From contig NZ_PCOY01000008.1 of assembly GCF_002979475.1 (NCBI RefSeq), forward strand, positions 1-64,000: a DNA stretch of 64,000 bases, read 5' to 3'. The notes beneath the pieces are model-generated. The model saw only the letters and a list, made by a program, of their open reading frames with translations. It made no database searches and was not told the origin of the DNA. Below, one piece after another: positions 43,346 to 52,110 of the stretch. This stretch comes from Microbacterium sp. MYb62 (GTDB lineage Bacteria; Actinomycetota; Actinomycetes; Actinomycetales; Microbacteriaceae). The translations under genes were made by a program, and so were the position numbers. The stretch's first letter is position 1. Each line of letters begins with the position of its first letter.

Positions 43346-45480
43346 GTCTCGGGCGTTGGGTCCGTGTCCGTGGTGACGATTGTGAGCAGAGCATCCAGCC
43401 CGTACCTCACATGCACGTCGACGCCCGTGCCGATGTGCCGTTCTTCGAGCAGAGGCATGATGCTCTCCTCCCACACGGCACGCAGGTCGTCTTCGCCCAA
43501 GTCGTCCGTCCGGAGCAAGTGGCTCGGGCCGATGCGATCCTCGCGATCGCGGATGCTCTCGTTCAACAGCTCGAACAGCGCGGCGACCGGCAGTGTCTGC
43601 GGATGCTGCTCCGACCACCGGCCGAGGATGCCCTTCACCGGAGCGACATCCGGATGCAACTCGAAGAATGCGAACCGGCGGCGCATCGCCGAGTCGAGCA
43701 GCGCGATCGACCTGTCGGCGGTGTTCATGGTTCCGATAATCAGCACGTTCGCGGGGAGGCTGAACGACTTCCCGCCATCGTCGCCCGACCCGGCGTAAAG
43801 TACGTCGATCGCATCGTCCCGATACTCGAGCAGGTAGTACAGCTCGCCGAACACCTTGCTGAGGTTCGCGCGGTTGATCTCGTCGATCATCAGCACGTGC
43901 GGGACATCCGGATTCTTGCGCGCTTCATCCGCGATCTCTCGAAGCGGGCCGCGCGTGAGAGAGAAGGACAGCTGCCCCGCGGCATCCGTCACTGGGCGGT
44001 ATCCGGCGAAGAAGTCCTCATAGGTGTACGACGGATGGAACTGGATGCGCTTCACTACGCTTCCGGGTTTGCCGAGCCGGTCGGCCAACGCGCGGGCGAC
44101 GTAGGTCTTGCCCGTTCCGGGAGGGCCGTAGAGGATCACCTGACCGCGACGGTGCAGCGCGCTCGTGACCTTTCCGAGCCATGCCTCGTGCAGGTGGGTC
44201 GCGCCGGCGAGCTCTGTGAGGTCGACCTCGGAGGGGAGGAACCCGCGGGGGTCCGCGCTCACGACATCGTCGGTTTCACCGTCGTCGTGCGGAAGCTCAT
44301 GGTCATCCTGCTGCGCATCAGGATGCCACCGGCCGCGAAGTGGCTCGTCGTACACATTCACGGGCTTGCCCGCCTTGAGCTGAAGCGCGATCTGAATGCG
44401 CTGCAAATCTGAGTCGGCGTCATCGGAGAACTCCCCGCCGATCTCACCGATGAAGGCCTCGCGGATGAGACGGCGATGATCGGTCGACACAATCGGTCCG
44501 AAGAACCCAGGGTGCACCAAGTAGAGCAGGGCATACCTCTGCGTTGGGAATCCCGCATCCGATCCCAGGACGAGATCGCGCCACTTTCGTGGATCCTCGA
44601 GCGCCTCGAGCTGCTCGTCATCATCAAGCTCCGTCCAAGCCACGAGAACGTCGAGAATGATGGTGATCGCCTTGTTGATATGGGACTGCATCCCTTGGCC
44701 GGGGTTGAACGCACCGCCGCCGAATGCCTCATCGAAGACCTGCGGAATCTCGACCGGATGCCGCATCGTCTTCAGCATCGATTCGACGCGCTCTCGCTTC
44801 TTGGCGTGGCCGATGATCCAGCCGACCGGCAGCACCTGGAGTGCGATGATTTCGGCCATGAGGAGACGCTGGTCGTCGGTGGCATCGGCGAACTGGAGCG
44901 CAAGGTTCCCCGTAAAGCCCTTCCCTTCGGTAGCCTCCGCGGCATCCCAGAGCGCGTGCACTTCGCGGATGTTGTCGCTGCTCCAGACCTCGCGCCCAGG
45001 GGCGAACGCAGACATACCTTTGCGAAGCCCCTCCTGGACGATCACGTCGGCGGCCGCGAGGAGCTTGCGCTGTGCACTGTCAGTGCTGACCCAGCGTTCG
45101 GGCAGAGCTTGCTCGATCTCATCGCGCAGCGCCGCGCGGCCGAGCGCATACCGGCGCTGTGCTTCGAGAAGGAAGGAGTCGCCGGGGTGAGCGCTGAGAG
45201 CTGCGGCGCCCTCAGGAGTGATTGCCCATTCGCCGATCCCTGACGGGTTCTTGCGAAGCCACCCGGCCGCAACGAGGTCAGCGCTCGACCATCGCCAGTC
45301 GATCTCACCTCGCGGCCGGTTGTGCGATTTGAGCTCCAACTCGTACGGGGTGAGCGGGACGCGGTCAAGGCACGCTGCCCAGATGGCGGATACCGGGAGA
45401 TACTCCCCCTCCGGAACACGCTCCTTAAGAAGCTCTAGAGCGGCGCGTGCGCGTGCAGCGCGCTTGACTTCCTTGTCCAT
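43342..45480 (-). CDS. mcrB: McrB-like AAA+ GTPase with Mrr-N-type winged helix
   Basis: 712-aa motor subunit. Residues 1-90 look like a winged-helix domain (EYLPVSAIWAACLDRVPLTPYELELK...WRWSSADLVAAGWLRKNPSGIGEWAIT), similar to the Mrr N-terminal domain; the middle (100-400) is of unknown role and may recognise DNA. The AAA+ module has Walker A GPPGTGKT (452-459), Walker B VLMIDEINRANLS (about 530) and the McrB-specific MNTADRSIALLD (about 584). Together with McrC it should restrict modified DNA. It is the first large gene of the minus-strand series. Confidence 0.9.
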   Translation of the reverse strand: MDKEVKRAARARAALELLKERVPEGEYLPVSAIWAACLDRVPLTPYELELKSHNRPRGEIDWRWSSADLVAAGWLRKNPSGIGEWAITPEGAAALSAHPGDSFLLEAQRRYALGRAALRDEIEQALPERWVSTDSAQRKLLAAADVIVQEGLRKGMSAFAPGREVWSSDNIREVHALWDAAEATEGKGFTGNLALQFADATDDQRLLMAEIIALQVLPVGWIIGHAKKRERVESMLKTMRHPVEIPQVFDEAFGGGAFNPGQGMQSHINKAITIILDVLVAWTELDDDEQLEALEDPRKWRDLVLGSDAGFPTQRYALLYLVHPGFFGPIVSTDHRRLIREAFIGEIGGEFSDDADSDLQRIQIALQLKAGKPVNVYDEPLRGRWHPDAQQDDHELPHDDGETDDVVSADPRGFLPSEVDLTELAGATHLHEAWLGKVTSALHRRGQVILYGPPGTGKTYVARALADRLGKPGSVVKRIQFHPSYTYEDFFAGYRPVTDAAGQLSFSLTRGPLREIADEARKNPDVPHVLMIDEINRANLSKVFGELYYLLEYRDDAIDVLYAGSGDDGGKSFSLPANVLIIGTMNTADRSIALLDSAMRRRFAFFELHPDVAPVKGILGRWSEQHPQTLPVAALFELLNESIRDREDRIGPSHLLRTDDLGEDDLRAVWEESIMPLLEERHIGTGVDVHVRYGLDALLTIVTTDTDPTPET

Positions 45481-45534
45481 CGTTCTCCTTCGACGTAGCT
45501 GTTGCGAGTCTAGGAGAGCGACGTCATCTCCGGC

Positions 45535-45744
45535 TCATGCCGACATCCCAGCGATCTGCGCAACTGCGTCTGCGCTCACCGGCTCTACGTCTTTGGTGCG
45601 GATGTAGGCGATCGCTCGCTCCACCGCAGTGATCTTCTGCCTCACCTCCTTGCCGATGCCGTGCGGGAAGAGCAGGATCGTGCTGTCGAAGACTGCATCC
45701 ATCGATGTCAATGCAACCTCCGCGGCGGAGGTGGGATAGGTCAT
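45535..45744 (-). CDS. Small protein at the head of the restriction operon
   Basis: 69-aa frame (TSAAEVALTSMDAVFDSTILLFPHGIGKEVRQ KITAVERAIAYIRTKDVEP...) with a plausible amphipathic helix and no membrane segment. It starts divergently from the ScoMcrA-like gene across 64 bp and ends 54 bp before mcrB. It could be the first gene of the operon, but codon evidence is weak and no family is recognised. Confidence 0.4.
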   Translation of the reverse strand: MTYPTSAAEVALTSMDAVFDSTILLFPHGIGKEVRQKITAVERAIAYIRTKDVEPVSADAVAQIAGMSA

Positions 45745-45808
45745 GGTGCAACGGCAATCCGCACTGGCCGCTCACTGGGGCCGGGGTCAGCTCCGCTAGC
45801 ATCTGAGC

Positions 45809-46468
45809 ATGTCAGCGATCTCCACTCTCACCGACCGTAACGCCGTCGAGGATGCGCTTGACGAGTTCGACCGTATCGGCCGCTTCGCTTTTCTTGAGCG
45901 GTACGGATTTGGCGAAGCAAAGGAGTACTTCCTCGTAACCGAGACGGGAAATTACGACTCGAAGGCTGTTTTCGCGGCGGCATATGAGCGCCAGTTCGGT
46001 ACGCGACTCACGCCTGATGACTTCTCGGGCGGCAAACAGGGGGCTGCTCGTTGGCTGAGTGACTTGGGGTACGCAATCGAGGGGTTGGACTCGAAGGAGG
46101 GGCGGCTGACGTTCGACTCCTTTGAGGCTGCGCTAAACGCTTTTCGTCTCGCGGTCGAGAACATCAACGCCGCGCGAGATTTCGTCGCGAGCCGCAATTT
46201 CGTGACGTTCTACCTCCCGCCTAGTCGTCAGTACATTGCGATGATTCCCCGTGGAGGATCTCGACCGACTGCTTGGATCAACAAGGGATACGTGTGGTTC
46301 AAGAACGACGATGGCACGCAGGACGGCATCGCTTTCCCTTACAACAAGCTCCGCGACGGCGGACGGAACTCGCGACAGCGCAGGCGAGAAGAAGCAGAGC
46401 GTCGAATCTGCCCGACCCCGGGATGCGGGATGGTGCTACCGCCCAATGGGGTCTGCGACTATTGCTGA
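45809..46468 (+). CDS. ScoMcrA-like N-terminal-head-domain protein with zinc ribbon
   Basis: 219-aa protein. Residues 10-90 (ALDEFDRIGRFAFLERYGFGEAKEYFLVTETGNYDSKAVFAAAYERQFG...DDFSGGKQGAARWLSDLGY) match the head domain found at the N-terminus of ScoMcrA-type modification-dependent endonucleases. No HNH nuclease or SRA-like pocket follows. A middle domain (YIAMIPRGGSRPTAWINKGYVWF) of unknown type is followed by a basic linker and a four-Cys zinc ribbon (CPTPGC...CDYC). It is divergent from the McrBC/type I genes, so it probably belongs to the island as a sensor or DNA-binding protein. Confidence 0.6.
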   Translation: MSAISTLTDRNAVEDALDEFDRIGRFAFLERYGFGEAKEYFLVTETGNYDSKAVFAAAYERQFGTRLTPDDFSGGKQGAARWLSDLGYAIEGLDSKEGRLTFDSFEAALNAFRLAVENINAARDFVASRNFVTFYLPPSRQYIAMIPRGGSRPTAWINKGYVWFKNDDGTQDGIAFPYNKLRDGGRNSRQRRREEAERRICPTPGCGMVLPPNGVCDYC

Positions 46469-46682
46469 CCTTGAAGGAGTGAGGATCTCCGTCGCGTAAG
46501 ACCGATGTGCACTCCTGCGAGCTGGATCGCTACTCAAACCCACCTGTTGACCGCCACGCATTGAATTCGTTCAGAGCCCGGTGTCTCGGAGATGCGGGTC
46601 GCGCGGGCGCACGCTGCTCAGCCCTTCCACCTCGTCCCCTCCTCCGCCATGATGAAGAGCATCGCCCGCAAAGGAGACCGCC

Positions 46683-47186
46683 TTGCCTCTCGCTCAGACC
46701 CCGCCGAAGGATGCAGCTTTCGTCGGACTCCCCGGAGTCGTGGTGGTCGCGGGGATCCGTCGAACTCTGATCTGGACGTTGATCATCGCCGTCCTCTTCC
46801 CGGCCTTCATGTCCGGCAGCCGGGGCTATTGTCCTGGCGGCGTCGACGGAAACGGCGGGTTCATCGACGCATCCGGCCGTCCGGTCGACGAGGCCCCCAT
46901 GTGCGTGCAGCTGTCGCTCGGTCCGAGCCCGCTGGTCTATGTGGGCATCGCTCTGATCGTCCTGTTCGCGATCGGCCGCGTGATGAAGGCATCCGACGAA
47001 CGCGCGGCGCTGCGGATCCTCGAACGCGCGATCCAGGGAGCGGGCCTGCTCGTGGTCGTCGCGATCGTCGTGTCGAACGTGTGGTTCCTGATGACGCCGA
47101 TCGAGGGCTTCTCCTCAGGATCCTGGTCGATCTTCAGCCCCTTCCCCTTCGGCATCATCAGCGTTGAGATCACACCCATGTCCTGA
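46683..47186 (+). CDS. Multi-pass membrane protein of unknown function
   Basis: 167-aa protein with about three hydrophobic segments: TLIWTLIIAVLFPAF, PLVYVGIALIVLFAIGRVM and GAGLLVVVAIVVSNVWFLM. An outside loop carries two Cys (GYCPGG, PMCVQL) that may bridge. TTG at 46683 is the start because AAAGGAG is placed 6-7 nt upstream. It is followed by a hairpin at 47203. No family recognised. Confidence 0.65.
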   Translation: MPLAQTPPKDAAFVGLPGVVVVAGIRRTLIWTLIIAVLFPAFMSGSRGYCPGGVDGNGGFIDASGRPVDEAPMCVQLSLGPSPLVYVGIALIVLFAIGRVMKASDERAALRILERAIQGAGLLVVVAIVVSNVWFLMTPIEGFSSGSWSIFSPFPFGIISVEITPMS

Positions 47187-47202
47187 CCGTGATGTCTCGA
47201 TC

Positions 47203-47218
47203 GCGCCAGCGGTGGCGC
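47203..47218. terminator. Hairpin between convergent genes
   Basis: GCGCCA-GCGG-TGGCGC is a perfect 6-bp stem with a 4-nt loop in the 33-bp gap between the convergent membrane-protein genes, so it may end both transcripts. Confidence 0.45.
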
Positions 47219-47219
47219 A

Positions 47220-47666
47220 TCAACCGAGACTCACGCCGAGCAGGTGGAACCCTGTGGCGATGAGCGCGAACAGGGCCGCGTAAAGGGCGAGCAGCTTGCC
47301 GAGGTAGTCGTAGCCTGCCCGCGTCGCCAGCTCGGCTTGCTCTTCTCTCCTCCTCCGGTCGCGCTCCTGGCGTGCCCACTCGTCGTCGCCCTCGGGCATC
47401 CATCGGGGGGATTCCTCGCCCGGCCAGCGCACGGCACGATGGCCTGCCAGTCGGGCTGCGCTGGCGCCGAGCGACAGAAGCCCGACTCCGAGCCCGAGCC
47501 AGATGACGAGCTCTGTCGCCGTCTTCGGCTGGGGCATGAGGACGGTGATCGCGGACACGATCATGAACGAGACGACGGATACTGCGGCGGCGTGAGTGCA
47601 GATGAATCGGCCGAAGCTCCATTCGTCCTTCGCTGCGGGGGTTCGCGAATGCTCTGATGAGGTCAT
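47220..47666 (-). CDS. Membrane protein with cytoplasmic charged loop
   Basis: 148-aa protein with hydrophobic segments AAAVSVVSFMIVSAITVLM, LVIWLGLGVGLLSLGASAARLAG and LLALYAALFALIATGFHLLG; a highly charged loop (RQERDRRRREEQAELATRAGYDYLG) lies between the second and third. ATG at 47666 is chosen as the nearest to the first coding-like residues. No family recognised. Confidence 0.6.
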   Translation of the reverse strand: MTSSEHSRTPAAKDEWSFGRFICTHAAAVSVVSFMIVSAITVLMPQPKTATELVIWLGLGVGLLSLGASAARLAGHRAVRWPGEESPRWMPEGDDEWARQERDRRRREEQAELATRAGYDYLGKLLALYAALFALIATGFHLLGVSLG

Positions 47667-47765
47667 GACCAGCACGGTAGCCGGGGGTCACCCCTCTGCG
47701 TTCAGGAAGAAGCCGAGAGGCGCCGGGGCGTACCGGTATTCCGTCGTGCGAATCCCGCCTGTCGA

Positions 47766-47795
47766 CTGTATGAGCGTCGGTTGCCGCTCATACAG
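47766..47795. promoter_or_regulatory. Perfect 11-bp inverted repeat before a membrane-anchored protein
   Basis: CTGTATGAGCG (47766-47776) and CGCTCATACAG (47785-47795) pair perfectly around an 8-nt centre. The repeat ends 7 bp before the ATG of the next gene and occupies the place of a ribosome site, so it is either an operator or an mRNA hairpin that blocks translation. Confidence 0.6.
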
Positions 47796-47802
47796 TGACC
47801 GC

Positions 47803-48309
47803 ATGCAGCTTGGATCCCTCGCAGATGTGGTCACCGCCCTCACCGCCATCGGGGCACTCATCGCCGCCATCGCCGGGGCGAAACATGCCGGTCGCCTGTT
47901 CGGCATCGAAGCGAAGCGAGACGAGGCCGCGGCGGCCCGCGAGCTGCAATCACAGGCGAGCAAGGCCTTCGCGTGGGTGGCGACGCGGATCGGCGACCGG
48001 GACTTCTACGGCGTGGTGGTGGTGAACTCCTCGGAGCAGGCGATCTACGACGTGGTCGTCCGAGTCACCGGCGCCAACGAGGCCGAGCGGCCTCCGGTAC
48101 GTCTCACGATCCTCCCTCCCGGTGCCTACTATCTCGAGGAGAGCCCGGAGGCATATGGATGGGAGTACGCGTCCCGGCTGCGCTCGTTCGAAGAAGAGAT
48201 CCGCCCTGTGACGAAATCGAGGAAACGTCGCATCCTCGGGATGTCTTTCCGAGACAGTTCGAACATCACCTGGACTCGCGACGTCGAGGGCATGCTCGCG
48301 CGTGGCTGA
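47803..48309 (+). CDS. Hypothetical protein with N-terminal membrane anchor
   Basis: 168-aa protein starting MQLGSLADVVTALTAIGALIAAIAGAKHAGRLFGIEAKRDEAAA: a single helix, then a charged helix, then a beta-rich domain (FYGVVVVNSSEQAIYDVVVRVTGANEAERPPVRLTILPPGAYYLE) resembling an immunoglobulin-like sandwich. ATG at 47803 is favoured by the strong palindrome just upstream. Function unknown. Confidence 0.65.
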   Translation: MQLGSLADVVTALTAIGALIAAIAGAKHAGRLFGIEAKRDEAAAARELQSQASKAFAWVATRIGDRDFYGVVVVNSSEQAIYDVVVRVTGANEAERPPVRLTILPPGAYYLEESPEAYGWEYASRLRSFEEEIRPVTKSRKRRILGMSFRDSSNITWTRDVEGMLARG

Positions 48310-48477
48310 CGACGCATCGCCACCTTCCAACGAACGACGACGGATGCTGACGCTGCGACGACCTCGACGCGCTCTCCCCGGTCCGGTCGACTCGGTGCTG
48401 TAGGCGACCCGCATCCCGCGATCACGATTGCGCGACGTTCGCGGCAGCGGGGGTGTGCACACGGATAGCGTGCCCTC

Positions 48478-48999
48478 ATGAGAAGACGGCACGCCGCCGC
48501 GTTACTGCTCCTCGCTCCGAGGCTGGCGCTGACCGCGTGCACTCCTGCGGAGACGGGAACCCTCGGCCTGCTCCGGGAGGAGGACGGCTCGCTCAGGGTG
48601 CTCGTGCGCCTCTGTCATGGGTCCGTCGATCTGCTCTCCCTCGACGCCGTCAACTCCTTCCCGCCCAACCGGGAGGGCGCGTCCGACGACAAGGGGTGGA
48701 TGAACGTCGAGGACAAGGAGTTCGCCCTCTCGACGCCGATCATCGGTGCGGCCGACGTCGACATGCCGTTCCGGGAGCGGACCCTCGGGAAGGACGTGCT
48801 GTGGAGGGTGACGGCTTTCGGGGACAACGGCGAGAACGCCGCCTCCGCCATGTTCGGGGCGAGCGAACTGGCGGCGGTGGAACCCGGCGAGGTGCTCACA
48901 GCCATCGGGACCTACGCCTCCGACATCTACGATTCCTCCGATGACCCGGTCGTGAGTCCCGAGGAGTTCGAGCGCTTCGCGACGGACTTCTGCTCGTAG
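48478..48999 (+). CDS. Putative lipoprotein
   Basis: 173-aa exported protein. The signal peptide MRRRHAAALLLLAPRLALTAC has a lipobox (LTAC) with Cys21 as the lipidation site. The mature part is acidic with no motif I recognise (VRLCHGSVDLLSLDAVNSFPP, then WMNVEDKEFALSTPI) and ends in a Cys (ATDFCS). Three mature Cys besides the lipobox could form a disulfide. Function unknown. Confidence 0.65.
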   Translation: MRRRHAAALLLLAPRLALTACTPAETGTLGLLREEDGSLRVLVRLCHGSVDLLSLDAVNSFPPNREGASDDKGWMNVEDKEFALSTPIIGAADVDMPFRERTLGKDVLWRVTAFGDNGENAASAMFGASELAAVEPGEVLTAIGTYASDIYDSSDDPVVSPEEFERFATDFCS

Positions 49000-49040
49000 C
49001 GTCGGCTGCGGGTGAGGTCACACCTCAACATGATCGTCGA

Positions 49041-49118
49041 GAGCGATAAGCAAGCTCATTTCCCGCAATCCTGTGCATAGTGAGAACTAATTAGCCCAAA
49101 CAGGATTGCATATCGCTC
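49041..49118. repeat. 78-bp element with nested inverted repeats
   Basis: Outer arms GAGCGATAAGCAA (49041-49053) and TTGCATATCGCTC (49106-49118) pair at 12 of 13 positions. Inner arms GCAATCCTGT (49065-49074) and ACAGGATTGC (49100-49109) pair perfectly and compete for the same right side. The stretch is AT-rich against its surroundings and lies 76 bp upstream of the pantothenate operon. It could be a small mobile remnant or a folded leader with alternative pairings. Confidence 0.6.
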
Positions 49119-49194
49119 CCAGATTTGGAGCCGATGCCGCGCGAGGCGGATACTTCTGGCATCCGAGCTTCCGCTCTCAGCCCGGGGAATCGAC

Positions 49195-49965
49195 ATGCAG
49201 ACCACCTCTTCGCTCGCGCCGGGAACGACCTTCGCCATCGTCGGCGCCGGTCGTCTCGGCGGCGTCCTCGCGCGGGCGCTGCGCGCCGCGGGCTTCGACG
49301 TGCTCGGCCCCCTCCGACGCGATCAGTCGATGCCGAACGTCGACATCGCGCTGCTCTGCGTGCCCGACGCGGCGATTCCGGCCGTCGCCTTCGTGGCTCG
49401 GCCCCACGCGCGGCTCATCGGCCATGTCTCCGGCGCCACCCCGCTCACCGACGTCGACTTCAGTATCCATCCGCTGCAGACCTTCACCGGCGCGGAGACG
49501 CCCGACGTGTTCCACGGCATCGGCGCGGCGATCGCCGGCCGCACGGCCGAAGCCCTGACGGTCGCCGAGCAGCTCGCCCGCACCCTCGGCGCCCATCCGT
49601 TCCCGGTCGACGACGCGCACCGCGCGAGCTATCACGCGGCCGCCTCGTTCGCCTCGAACTTCCTCCTCACCGTGCTCGATGCCGCCGAGCAGCTCGCCGC
49701 CTCCGCGAGTATCCCGCGCGACGAGGCCCGTCAGCTCCTCGCCCCGCTCGTGCGCCGGACGGTCGAGAACTGGGCCGCAAGCGGAGCGGCCGCGGTTCTC
49801 ACCGGACCCATCGCCCGCGGCGATCAGGCGACCGTCGCCCGGCAGCGCGCCGCGGCCGGAGCCGTCGACCTCGAGAACCTGTTCGACGCTCTCGCCGCGG
49901 CGACCCGCGCCATCGCCGACCGCCCCGCCCCCGCACCTCACACGCCCGAGGAGTCCCCGGCATGA
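49195..49965 (+). CDS. Rossmann/DUF2520 oxidoreductase, candidate ketopantoate reductase
   Basis: 256-aa NADP-binding protein. The N-terminal fold is [22 protein letters not shown] (GxGxxG), followed by [18 protein letters not shown]; the C-terminal DUF2520 part includes [31 protein letters not shown] with catalytic-like Asn/Lys region. It is the first gene of the pantothenate operon and overlaps panC (ATGA). Since no panE is near, it is a candidate for the ketopantoate reductase step; this is inferred from operon position. Confidence 0.78.
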   Translation: MQTTSSLAPGTTFAIVGAGRLGGVLARALRAAGFDVLGPLRRDQSMPNVDIALLCVPDAAIPAVAFVARPHARLIGHVSGATPLTDVDFSIHPLQTFTGAETPDVFHGIGAAIAGRTAEALTVAEQLARTLGAHPFPVDDAHRASYHAAASFASNFLLTVLDAAEQLAASASIPRDEARQLLAPLVRRTVENWAASGAAAVLTGPIARGDQATVARQRAAAGAVDLENLFDALAAATRAIADRPAPAPHTPEESPA

Positions 49966-50843
49966 GAATCCTCCGCACGATCCCCGAGGTGCGCGCGGCC
50001 GTCCGCGACGCTCGGCTCGCGAACCGCACCGTCGGCCTCGTCCCCACGATGGGCGCCTTCCACGAGGGACACCTCTCGCTCATGCGCGCCGCGCGCGCGG
50101 CCTCCGACCTCGTCGTCGTCTCGCTCTTCGTCAACCCGACCCAGTTCGGCGCGAACGAAGACCTCGGCGCCTACCCCCGCGACGAGGCCCGCGATGCCGC
50201 TCTCGCCGAGGCCGAAGGCGTCGACATCCTCGTCGCCCCCGCGGCATCCGAGATCTACCCCGAGGGGTTCGCGACCAACATCCACGTCGCGGGACTCACC
50301 GATGTGCTCGACGGCGCGAGCCGCGGAGCGCACCACTTCGACGGCGTCGCGACCGTCGTCACCAAACTGTTCGGAATCGTCCGACCGGACGCCGCCTACT
50401 TCGGCCAGAAGGACGCGCAACAGGTGCTCGTCGTCCGCCGGGTCGTGCGCGACCTCGACCTCGACGTGCGGATCGTCACCTGCCCGATCGTGCGCGAGGC
50501 CGACGGGCTCGCCATGAGCTCGCGGAACGTCTACCTCGATCCGGATGCTCGCGCACAGGCGACCGCACTGAACCGCGCCCTCGACGCCGCGGCCGCCGTG
50601 TCGGAGTCCGGGGAGCGCGATGTCGACCGCATCCTCTCCGCCGCGCGCCGCGAGCTCGACGACGCGGGAATCACTCCCGAGTATCTGGAACTCCGCGACG
50701 CCGAGACGCTGCAGACCGTCACCCGCCTCGATCGGGATGCTCTCCTCGCCGTCGCCGCCCATGTCGGGGCCGCCCGGCTGATCGACAACCACCTCCTCTC
50801 CGCGCCCGCCGCGAACCCCACCGATCCGAAGGGCGACGCCTGA
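49962..50843 (+). CDS. panC: Pantothenate synthetase
   Basis: 293-aa enzyme that joins pantoate and beta-alanine using ATP. The N-terminal [21 protein letters not shown] contains the HIGH-like HEGH (34-37); [38 protein letters not shown] and [14 protein letters not shown] (KMSKS-like SSRN) complete the set. It overlaps both neighbours (ATGA at its start, TGATG at panD). Length is normal. Confidence 0.95.
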   Translation: MRILRTIPEVRAAVRDARLANRTVGLVPTMGAFHEGHLSLMRAARAASDLVVVSLFVNPTQFGANEDLGAYPRDEARDAALAEAEGVDILVAPAASEIYPEGFATNIHVAGLTDVLDGASRGAHHFDGVATVVTKLFGIVRPDAAYFGQKDAQQVLVVRRVVRDLDLDVRIVTCPIVREADGLAMSSRNVYLDPDARAQATALNRALDAAAAVSESGERDVDRILSAARRELDDAGITPEYLELRDAETLQTVTRLDRDALLAVAAHVGAARLIDNHLLSAPAANPTDPKGDA

Positions 50844-51235
50844 TGCGACGCACCATGCTCAAGTCGAAGATCCACCGTGCGACCGTCACCGCCAGCGACC
50901 TGCACTACGTCGGCTCGATCACGATCGACCCCATCCTGCTCGAGGCCGCCGACATCCTTCCGCACGAGCAGGTGCACGTCGTCGACGTCGACAACGGCGC
51001 CCGCTTCGAGACCTACACGCTCACCGGGGAACGCGGATCCGGCGTGATCCAGGTCAACGGCGCTGCCGCCCGCCTCGTGCACGCGGGCGACACCATCATC
51101 GTCATCTCCTACGCCGACTACTCGCGCGAAGACCTCGCGACCTACGAGCCCGTCGTCGTGCACGTCGACCGCGCCAACGCCATCATCCAGGTCGACGACG
51201 CCGTCGACCGCCTGCTCACGGAGGTCAGCGCATGA
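50843..51235 (+). CDS. panD: Aspartate 1-decarboxylase
   Basis: 130-aa pyruvoyl enzyme making beta-alanine. [25 protein letters not shown] shows the Gly24-Ser25 self-cleavage site that creates the pyruvoyl group. Residues of the active site are present (YVGSIT; Lys9; [13 protein letters not shown] [17 protein letters not shown]). It shares one base with panC and starts panB in an ATGA overlap, so production of both pantothenate precursors is translationally coupled. Confidence 0.95.
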   Translation: MRRTMLKSKIHRATVTASDLHYVGSITIDPILLEAADILPHEQVHVVDVDNGARFETYTLTGERGSGVIQVNGAAARLVHAGDTIIVISYADYSREDLATYEPVVVHVDRANAIIQVDDAVDRLLTEVSA

Positions 51236-52110
51236 GCGCCCACGCCGCCCCTCGCCCCCGCATCACGCTCGCCTCCCTCGCCGCGAAGAAGGATGCCGGC
51301 GAGCCGATCGTCATGGTCACCGCCTACGACCACCCGAGCGCGCAGATCGTCGAAGCCGCCGGCGTCGACATGGTGCTCGTGGGTGACTCGGCCGCGATGA
51401 CCGTGCTCGGCTACGACAGCACCGTGCCGGTCACGATCGACGAGATGCTGATGCTGACGAAGGCCGTGCGGCGGGGACTGACGGTCCCGCTGCTCGTGGG
51501 CGACCTGCCCTTCGGGTCGTACGAGGCCTCCGACGAGCTCGCCATCGCCACCGCCCAGCGCTTCATCAAAGAGGCGGGCTGCGACCTCGTGAAGATCGAA
51601 CGCGCCGGCACGACCGTCGACCGCGCCAGAGCCCTCGTACAGGCCGGCATCCCCGTCGTCGGGCACGTCGGACTCACCCCGCAGACGGCCACCGCACTCG
51701 GCGGCTACCGCGCACAGGGACGCACCGCCGAAGCCGCTCTCGCCGTGATCGACGACGCCCTCGCGCTGCAGGATGCCGGATGCTCGGTGCTCGTCGTCGA
51801 AGCGGTGCCCTCCGAGGTCACGGCTGCCCTGGTTCCGCTGCTAGACATCCCCGTGATCGGCATCGGGGCGGGTGCGGATGCCGACGGGCAGGTGCTCGTG
51901 TTCCACGACCTGCTCGGCCTCTACGACGGTGGCGCGGCCAAGTTCGTCAAGCGCTACGCCGATCTGCGCAGTGCCGCGATCGCAGGCGTCGAGGCGTATG
52001 CGGACGAGGTGCGCGGCGGCGTGTATCCCGCGGCCGAGCACGGGTATGCGATGCCGGAGGGTGAAGCTGCGCGACTCGAGGAGCTGCTGGCGGGGCGCGC
52101 GCGGAGCTGA
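51232..52110 (+). CDS. panB: 3-methyl-2-oxobutanoate hydroxymethyltransferase
   Basis: 292-aa ketopantoate hydroxymethyltransferase. The active-site segments are [38 protein letters not shown] (metal-binding Asp in VGDS), [39 protein letters not shown] with the catalytic Glu and [21 protein letters not shown]. It is the last gene of the operon. With DUF2520, panC and panD, all four steps to pantothenate are encoded if the first enzyme is the reductase. Confidence 0.95.
   Translation: MSAHAAPRPRITLASLAAKKDAGEPIVMVTAYDHPSAQIVEAAGVDMVLVGDSAAMTVLGYDSTVPVTIDEMLMLTKAVRRGLTVPLLVGDLPFGSYEASDELAIATAQRFIKEAGCDLVKIERAGTTVDRARALVQAGIPVVGHVGLTPQTATALGGYRAQGRTAEAALAVIDDALALQDAGCSVLVVEAVPSEVTAALVPLLDIPVIGIGAGADADGQVLVFHDLLGLYDGGAAKFVKRYADLRSAAIAGVEAYADEVRGGVYPAAEHGYAMPEGEAARLEELLAGRARS

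Noticed and set aside
45524..45802. Minus-strand 92-codon ORF in the divergent region before mcrB
   Set aside because: Arg/His-rich translation; overlaps the more protein-like 69-aa frame and the ScoMcrA-like promoter region.
36173..46468. BREX, DISARM or CRISPR component in the defence island
   Set aside because: No pglZ, brxC, drmB, cas gene or repeat array is seen; all large genes are explained by McrBC and type I RM.
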